Of a DNA stretch of 64,000 nucleotides, positions 57,735 to 64,000 are shown piece by piece. The notes under the pieces were generated by a model. It saw only the letters and a program-made list of their open reading frames with translations. It made no database searches and was not told where the DNA came from. The stretch is from Adiantum capillus-veneris (Eukaryota > Streptophyta > Polypodiopsida > Polypodiales > Pteridaceae). The position numbers were made by a program, and so were the translations under genes. Where the stretch lies: assembly GCA_014529385.2 (NCBI GenBank), contig CM043953.1:94303842-94367841 (forward strand), given 5' to 3'. Each line of letters starts with the position of its first letter. Within the stretch, counting starts at the first letter, position 1.

Positions 57735-59238
57735 TGGAAATAGCCTATGAACTTTGAGAATAGCGGAATTAAGAGAATTTGAGTGAGCATTTTTGTGAGA
57801 TTACTTTCATAACATAGAGGGTGAACTTAATTGATGGTAGCAATATAAACATAGTACTTAATTAACTTGGCATGAACAATACTTTTGCAAGAGAGAGAGT
57901 ATTAGAGAACATGACAATAATTGAGGACCGGATTTACTTGGAGCCGGTCCCCCCTCCAAAATGTGTTTGTATTATAGAGTCACTTATCAAGAGAGACTTG
58001 ATACAATACAATCTTTGTGATCCTTGTGACTTAGGTGATGCAATGAAGATGGAAAGATTCATGCATCACAAGCATACCATAAACTTTGCAAAAAGAATTA
58101 GCCTCAGTCCCAAGGCCTCAAACACCTTCGAAGGTGGAGAGAGCTAGCGGGGAATGAGGGTAGGAAAGAGGAAGAAGAATCATACATAGGAGAAAGAAAT
58201 AGTTCCTTACTTATCATCACTCTTCTTGCTTAGCATAGCATAATAGCATAGTAATGAAGATGAAGAAGTTGGAAAGCGTAAGCATTGAAGCATGGCTCTT
58301 GGTTGGATCTGCATTCCATAGCCAAGAGTGTTGGTGTAGGCTCTCCACTTCTCAACAAACTTGGAGAAGGAGATGGAACTCTTGCACTTTGCACTCCACA
58401 CAATGAGAGAATGTGTGTGTGTATGTAGGAGAGTAAACCCCCCCCTCTCATGCTTGGTCCACACCTCTCTCTCTCTCTAGTAATATTTAATTATATCATT
58501 TGAGACATGTATCCTGTTTTTTCTCTTTGAGAGAAAGAACTTAATTATTTATTTTTATGCATCTGAATTCTCATTGGACCCCTTTAAAGCCTATCCAACA
58601 GGATTCAAGCACATTATGAGGGCCACATGTGGAGAATTTTTTAAATATGTGTCTTTTATGCTTCTTAAGTCATTTGGTTTGAATTGCATACTTCAAGAAC
58701 TTAGTCGATCAAGCATGTGTCATTTATGCTTCTTAAGTCATTTGGTTTGAATTGAATACTTCAAGCACTTAGTCAATCAAGCATGGAAACGTTGATGCCT
58801 CTTGAGAGTTTATCTTTGAATTGAACAGTTCAAGAACTTTAGTTATTTTAAGCATAAAAGTCACCTCAAGATTTGGGGAAGGTTCCCACAAACATTTTAA
58901 GCACTTTAGTTAGCAAGCCGATAAGCACCTCATACTTGGGTAGGGTTTCCACCTCAAGGTCTCAGCCCTAGCTTGCCTAAGGTCAAATGACTTTTTAACA
59001 CTAAGTTTTGGAGGTCTTTAATGAAGCTAACCCTAAGGTCTTTAAGCTCCATTAGGTAGCATTGCTCTTTAGCATACCATCTCTCATTTGGACCCCTTTA
59101 ACCTTGACCCCACATTGAGACAGATCCATAAGCACATGTCTATATTCTAACCCTTGTTCCCGTTTATTCTCCCACATTAAATGATCAATTTAATATGATA
59201 AAATCATTTGGGTTGGTTAGATATTAGATTTTATGACA
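57735..59238 (-). repeat. 3' LTR of element E
   Basis: 1504 bases, TGTCATAAAATC...CTATTTCCA on the minus strand, matching the LTR of element A (5010-6450). Preceded on the element strand by the purine tract AAGAGAGAGGTAA (59251-59239). Confidence 0.85.
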
Positions 59239-59589
59239 TTACCTCTCTCTTAAAATCATTGTTGTCCTCGACTATGAGGTAGAAGAGATAAAGTCTTAGT
59301 CATTAGTCTACGTTTCTTAGCGGGTAGAGGATCCCTTTTCACCCTGCGACATCATTCCAGAATGGATGACTAGTCCATTTGGTGCTTGGAGACGTAGCTT
59401 CCGCAAGCATACTCCCAAAGTAGAGTGACAAATTCTACTTGGTATTTGAGTGACATCGTCATCACAAACATGATTCTAAGCGTGCATAGTAGTTAAATTT
59501 GTGCACAAAAAAGGATTAGTCTTATAATACAACAACATTGTTCATTTAGAAAGCATTTACATTTGCTTACTCTAGAGCATCATTGTAAG

Positions 59590-59989
59590 CATTGACAAGG
59601 TTCATACTATCCTTAAGATGTATTCCTTGCATCCATCTAGCATCTTCAAAAGGATAGTTTTTGAACTTAATAAGATACCTTCAAATAATCTTACCATGCC
59701 GTAGTACCTTGTCTTCATGACAAAGGATAGATTTGGGTTGTAGCACCTCTTCTTGGTCTTCAATTTCTGGAGGGTCTTCAATAATTGGTTCTCTTGGTGG
59801 CTCTCCTTTGTAGGGCTTAAGTAGGCTCACATGAAAATCATTGTGTATGAGCCAATGGTTGTGCAACTTGAGTTGATAAGCCATGTCATTGATTGGCTTC
59901 AAGATTTGAAAAGGACCATAGTATCTTTTTGCTAATTTAGCATAATACTTTTGATGGACAGTAGGATCTTTGCATGTCGTTTTCCTCAA
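59590..59989 (-). pseudogene. Integrase C-terminal part and chromodomain of element E
   Basis: YYAKLAKRYYGPFQILKPIND and LHNHWLIHNDFHVSLLKPYKG are the GPY/F module of chromovirus integrases. After a stop near 59680, RYLIKFKNYPFEDARWMQ (about 59677-59624) is a chromodomain (Y-x-I/V-K-W/F-x-x-x-P-x-x-x-x-x-W). Chromodomains direct integration to marked chromatin. One of the usual aromatic residues is Phe (KFKNY). Confidence 0.8.
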
Positions 59990-60572
59990 TCGAGCCTTGA
60001 GAAACTTAAGTAAGACCCAATCATTTTCTTTGAACGTTAAGGCCCGGCTGTGCTTGTCAGCATCAGCTTTTTCCCTTTGTTGAGAGATAGATATAGCTTC
60101 ATCAACCTTCTGAAAAGATTCTTGTAGGCCACGCTATACTCATCAGCAGAGCAAAAATCTTCCCATGTGCTTTAAGTAGCAAGGGACTTTTAGATCTTCC
60201 CTCTATGATCTCAAAAGTTAGTATGGATAGTATTATTGTACGCATACTCTACAATGGGTTACTTCTCCCATTGTGATCATTGATCTACTTTTGTAACATA
60301 AGTCTTTAGTAGATCAAGTATCGTAAGATTGGCTATCTCACTTTGGCCATCCGTTTGTGGGTGATATGCCGAAGAGAAATTCAATCTTGTACCTAGATTT
60401 TCAAAGAGACCTTTCCAAAAATTACTTGTCATTCTAGGATCTCTATCCGACACAATGGATGTTGGTAATCCATGGTGTTTGAAAATCTAAGATATGAAGA
60501 TGGTTTCCATTTGGTGTGCCTTAATAGTCTTTTTGACAGTAATAAAGTGTGCTTTCTTGCTAAACCTGTCGA
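59990..60572 (-). pseudogene. Decayed integrase core of element E
   Basis: Six or more stops in every frame. Short matches remain, such as LRHITHKRMAKV (from 'SxxxYHPQTDGQTE') and MVSYLSF-like text before the GPY/F module. Included because it bridges two clear domains. Confidence 0.55.
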
Positions 60573-61577
60573 CTATTGTCCATATTCCCGTATTCCCATA
60601 GATAGACATGGGTAATCCAAATATAAATCCATGGATATACTCTCCCATGGTGAATTAGGGATTGGCAATGGCTGGAGTAATCCAGGTTTCCTCCCTCTAT
60701 CATACTTAGTCTTTTGGCATACCACACATTTTGAAACATACTCTTGTATGTCCACTTTCATGGTAGGCAAATAGAAGTATGTCTCTACTCCTCGAAGAGT
60801 AGGTTGAATGCCTCGATTCCCTGCATAGGGAGGAGCATGGGATTCATACATGACTTTCTCACAAAGGGAGTGGATAACACATAGCCTATTTCCATGGAGA
60901 AGATAACTATCTTGCAAGGTGAATGGTTCCTCTTTCTTCCCCAAAGCAAGGGCTGACATTACATCTTTAAAGTCAGAGTCAGTAGCATACTCATCTATCA
61001 TAGAAGATAGATCATTGTGAGTTGCTATAGACACTACATTGACTTTTGGTCGTTGTGAAAGTGCATCGGCCACTTGATTGTGCTTACCTGCAATGTGAGC
61101 GATATGAAAATAAAATTGCGAAAGAAAATTTGCCCACCTGATTTGTTTGTCAAAAAGCTTGGTTTGCGTCATGAAGTACTTGAGACTTTGGTGGTCTATT
61201 TGTAAAATGTATGGAGTCCCTAATAAATAGTGCTTCCGTGTGTCTAGGACATGTAGAACAGCTAAAACCTCTTTCTCATAAATGCCCAAGACCCGTTCAT
61301 CCATATTGAGCCTTCGGCTCTCATATGCTATGGCATGCCCTTCTTGAAGCAAGATTGCTCCAAGGCAATTGCCACAAGCATCACATTGGACCTCAAATGG
61401 CTTTGAGAGATACGGAAGGATGAGGACTAGTTGTGAGGTAAGCTTCTCTTTGAGCTTGTCAAAAGCATTTTTCTCATTAGTAGTCCATGCATACTTAACA
61501 TTCTTCTTTGTTAAGTCATGTAATGGTCCTGCTATTTGAGAAAATTTTGCTATGAAGCGTCTATAGTATGCACACAT
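60573..61577 (-). pseudogene. RNase H, integrase zinc domain and integrase start of element E
   Basis: An open frame of 334 codons. CAYYRRFIAKFSQIAGPLHDL is the RT connection; FEVQCDACGNCLGAILLQEG, EKEVLAVLHVL and LLGTPYILQIDHQSLKYF are the RNase H; AGKHNQVADALSQRP closes it. Then SHAPPYAGNRGIQPTL with CVVCQKTK is the HHCC zinc domain, and ISMDLYLDYP carries the first integrase Asp. It ends at a stop at 60573. Confidence 0.88.
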
Positions 61578-61859
61578 ACCAATAAAGCTTATTAGTTTAT
61601 GTAGATTCCTTTGATTAGGCTATGCTTTTATTACCTCTAACCGAGGCACAAGAAATTTATTTTTGATAGTGATATGGTTTAGTGCTTGATAATCCACACA
61701 CATACGATATGTACCATCTTTCTTTTGCACTCAAAATACTAGAGAACAAACGGGAGAGGAGCTAGGCCTCACCATCCCTTTGTCTACCAATCCTTGTACC
61801 TGCCTCATGATCTCCTCTTGTTGAGCTTGGGAAACTCAATAAGGAGGCTTGTTAGGCAG
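61578..61859 (-). pseudogene. Reverse transcriptase of element E with the palm deleted
   Basis: Minus-strand text runs QQEEIMRQVQGLVDKGMVRP, a stop, QKKDGTYRMCVDYQALNHIT, then LVPRLEVIKA and, without the ~200 residues that hold DLRSGYHQ, MPFGLTNAP and YxDD, continues at LHKLISFIGMCAYYRRF. So the whole catalytic palm is missing. Confidence 0.8.
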
Positions 61860-62408
61860 TCAGCTTCCTGGTAGGATCTCAATTCGATGGTCATCATCCT
61901 CTTGTTTTGGAGGTAAGTCCATAGGGATATCATCAATGAAAACATCTTGGAATCCATTTAGAAGAGTAGACAAGTCTAACTCTTCTCGATTCCTACCATT
62001 TTCATTTGATAAATCATTAGCATAATTAGAAGATTCTTTGACAAAAATCATGTACGCAAAAATCGAGCTTTTCATTGACTTATCAAAAGCTGGTGAATTT
62101 ACAAGTGGTATCGTACGACCAGACTCTTTAGCATCTATATACATGTTCTTTCCCCTGTAGGTGAAGTAGATTCTCCTTTTAGGGAACTTCATGTTGGCAG
62201 CCATGCGATCAAACCATGGCACACCTAGGATAGCATCCTCATGTTGGAGAGGAGAGATGAAAAAGTCTTCTTTGTCGACATAGATTTGCACATGAAGACT
62301 CAACTTCCCAATCAAGGGAGTAACAGAGGCTTGCTGTCCCTTGAAATCTATGTCAGCCATTACAATATATCCCATCTCAAAAGCTCGAATGCCCAACTTG
62401 GTGGCCAA
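61860..62408 (-). pseudogene. Aspartic protease-like region of element E
   Basis: MGYIVMADIDFKGQQASVTPL, then VQIYVDKEDFFISPLQHEDAILGVPWF (the 'hDxILGxxWL' protease end) and FPKRRIYFTYRGK, and an acidic linker LLNGFQDVFIDDIPMDLPP that leads into RT. The catalytic D-(S/T)-G would lie before 62408; the plus-strand text near 62430 reads FFYPGSTHNFISELATKLG on the minus strand, with the usual Asp changed. Confidence 0.75.
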
Positions 62409-62576
62409 CTCCGATATGAAGTTGTGAGTAGAGCCAGGGTAAAAAAAGATGAAGGCATCATGCTCCCTTACCTTTCCCCAAGCATATGAGAGAGATGATC
62501 CTTTGCAATGAGCATCCTCTTTTGGAGCTTCGATGGTAGAAGCCCTAGGAGTCTCATTGCAAGCATTTTTCTTGGG

Positions 62577-62999
62577 GCAAGAGCGATAGCCATGTTCTTG
62601 CTCCCCACACTTAAAACACTTATGGTCCTTGCGATCTCTTCATGAGAGAGTTTGTTTTTACCTTTGTAAACTCTTTTTTCCTTGGACTATTGTTGTTGTT
62701 GTAGGAAATGCCTTGGGGATGAATTTTGGGCACTGGTTTTCCCCTTTGCATCATTTTTCTCTTTGTTTTCCATGCGTTGGACATTCCGTCTAGCCCCTTG
62801 TTGGAAATTGATGTGGGAAGCAACCATGGTGTGGTGGATTACTTCGGTGATAGAACCATCCCATTGGGAGTTGACATACTTGGCCATTTCTTCAGGTAAT
62901 CCTGCACAAAATTGTTGCTTTTGCTCGATGAAGCCTTGAGATGTAAATCCCAAAACTTTTCCACATATTTGTGAATAGACTTATGTGAGAGAAGCTTCA
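62577..62999 (-). pseudogene. Gag C-terminal half and zinc knuckle of element E
   Basis: LLSHKSIHKYVEKFWDLHLKA, then (other frame) QQFCAGLPEEMAKYVNSQWD and GSITEVIHHTMVASHINF, matching gag of element A. The knuckle CFKCGEQEHGYRSC (62619-62577) is intact. The N-terminal part is cut off at 63000 by the LTR of element G. Confidence 0.78.
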
Positions 63000-63960
63000 T
63001 GTTGGACGGGGAGCAACTCACACACCCATGAAGTGCATGAAAACACTACCTAGATCAACATAATGTCAATCGAGGACACAGATGACACTATAGGCACACG
63101 GAGGAAATCTCTTTAGCTTGTCAGGCTGAGACCATCCTACACATACAACACTCTGGAAGGCCAACTAAACCACAATAAAGAACCTCATTGCTCTCAACTA
63201 CACCACCTAGCCACATACACACATACGGAAGGCAACTCACCTAATCATGCCAGATTCATACGAAACTTAAGGAACACCATCCCCTCACTAGGATACACCT
63301 GTCCCTAAGCTTCTACACTCAAAACCCTCACTCTAAACCCATCTGCGGAAAACGCGTAGGATTACAGAGAAAAATTTTGAAAGTGCCCGAAACTGAAATT
63401 TATGAGAACCTATGCGTATCTTATGTCGCCACGATTCTATAGACTACTAGCACGCAGAAAACAGACATCGTTTGATACACTTACGGCCACAAATAGCTCG
63501 TAGATGCGTCGACGTGTGCGCTTTGTCTCGCGTGGAATGCTTGACGTCATCGCGTAGCTCTCCTCGAGCCTTACAACAATGGTGCAGTTGGATCTCCAAT
63601 GTGTTGAGTAAGCGGGGCGTAGCGGGAGGATGAAACTCACGCTCACTCTCTTTCTCTCTCTCACACAGTAGACGGCAGCGCTCAGTTTGATTATGATAAA
63701 AAGTCTTCTTTTACAAAATGACCTAGGTACCTTATATACTAAGGCTACCTTAGGTTTAACCAAAAATGGGGTTGAAAGGGTCAAATGGCTTTGTATTTAC
63801 AATCTGGAAGTGCCATTGCACCCCGGCTTCTGAAACTAGAATAACTACTCATTACAAATGACGTTTATAGCCATAATCCGCAGCATTTCATAACTCGCAA
63901 AAGATAATACTTTGGTACTAAACTTGAGTTATGTTGTGTTGTTGACCCAGCGGTCAACAT
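63000..63960 (-). repeat. 3' LTR of gypsy element G
   Basis: 961 bases; on the minus strand TGTTGACCGCTGGG...GTCCAACA. The next bases to the right, TTCCCCCCTTCCGC, give the purine tract GCGGAAGGGGGGAA, so this is a 3' LTR and the coding part lies beyond the window. It interrupts gag of element E at GAAGCTTCA. Confidence 0.65.
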
Positions 63961-63974
63961 TCCCCCCTTCCGCG
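63961..63974 (-). other. Polypurine tract of element G
   Basis: GCGGAAGGGGGGAA on the minus strand, directly before the LTR. Further right the minus strand reads TCATGTCGGGGACGACATGAA, the usual end of a gypsy internal region. Confidence 0.65.
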
Positions 63975-64000
63975 TTCATGTCGTCCCCGACATGACCTGA

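Larger units (their letters stand above)
57735..62999 (-). mobile_element. Gypsy element E (chromodomain type), 5' end cut by element G
   Basis: On the minus strand: gag (62999-62620), zinc knuckle (62619-62577), protease (62408-61860), RT with a large internal deletion, RNase H, integrase zinc domain and start of the core (61577-60573), decayed integrase, integrase C-terminal part and chromodomain (59989-59590), purine tract and 3' LTR (59238-57735). The chromodomain after integrase defines the chromovirus branch of plant Ty3/gypsy. The 5' LTR and gag start are missing because element G sits at 63000. Confidence 0.85.

Overview
The window is nuclear DNA of a land plant with a large, transposon-rich genome. 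Three things support this: spliced plant-type genes (a mitochondrial calcium uniporter with one phase-0 intron, and a 413-residue protein with a chloroplast-like N-terminus), plant-type Ty1/copia and Ty3/gypsy retrotransposons (a chromodomain element and a dual-RNase H Tat-type element), and Helitron and LINE relics. Long GA/CT/GT microsatellites are frequent. I cannot name the species; a fern or another large-genome lineage is only a guess.

Layout. 1-1344: the broken 3' part of an FCP1/NIF-type phosphatase gene (+). 1549-2969: an intact two-exon gene of unknown function (-). 3.2-6.45 kb: the 5' LTR and gag of a gypsy element (A, -), sitting in the RT of another gypsy element (B, -, 6.45-13.83 kb) that has an extra ORF before gag and a leader with ~287-bp tandem repeats. 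13.84-16.4 kb: the first half of a LINE (+). 17.06-23.2 kb: a Tat-type gypsy (D, +) without its 5' end. 23.2-34.7 kb: a Helitron Rep/helicase relic (+) that carries part of a solo LTR (X2) with a ~450-bp foldback in it, and a complete copia (Copia-1, 24222-33057, -), itself interrupted by a small deletion-derivative copia (Copia-2, 25856-29578, -). 37.4-46.2 kb: the LTR and gag of copia C (-); its LTR is split by a 7.5-kb LARD-like element (37948-45458, TSD GAATT), which carries a second small derivative (Copia-3, -). 46.2-47.2 kb: a gypsy RT scrap and a lone LTR with primer-binding site. 49062-50360: intact MCU gene (+). 51.0-51.5 kb: likely PPR pseudogene (-). 53.6-54.7 kb: LINE RT second half (-). 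54.85-57.1 kb: PBS and 5' LTR of a D-family element, half of solo LTR X (X1), and Helitron N-terminal coding (all Helitron and D parts -). 57.7-63.0 kb: chromodomain gypsy E (-), cut in gag by the 3' LTR of another element (G) that continues off the right edge.

Main result. The pieces at 53.6-57.1 kb (minus) and 13.8-34.7 kb (plus) fit together. The LINE halves, the two halves of element D, the two halves of solo LTR X (both ending in the same 5-base target duplication, ACAGA/TCTGT) and the Helitron reading frame all rejoin if the ~38 kb between about 16.4-17.06 kb and about 54.7 kb is turned around. This indicates an inversion in the genome, or an assembly error, after at least four rounds of nested insertion.

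Only the MCU gene and the 413-residue gene look like intact host genes. No retrotransposon here keeps a complete reverse transcriptase catalytic core. I saw no rRNA, tRNA, CRISPR array or bacterial-type system.
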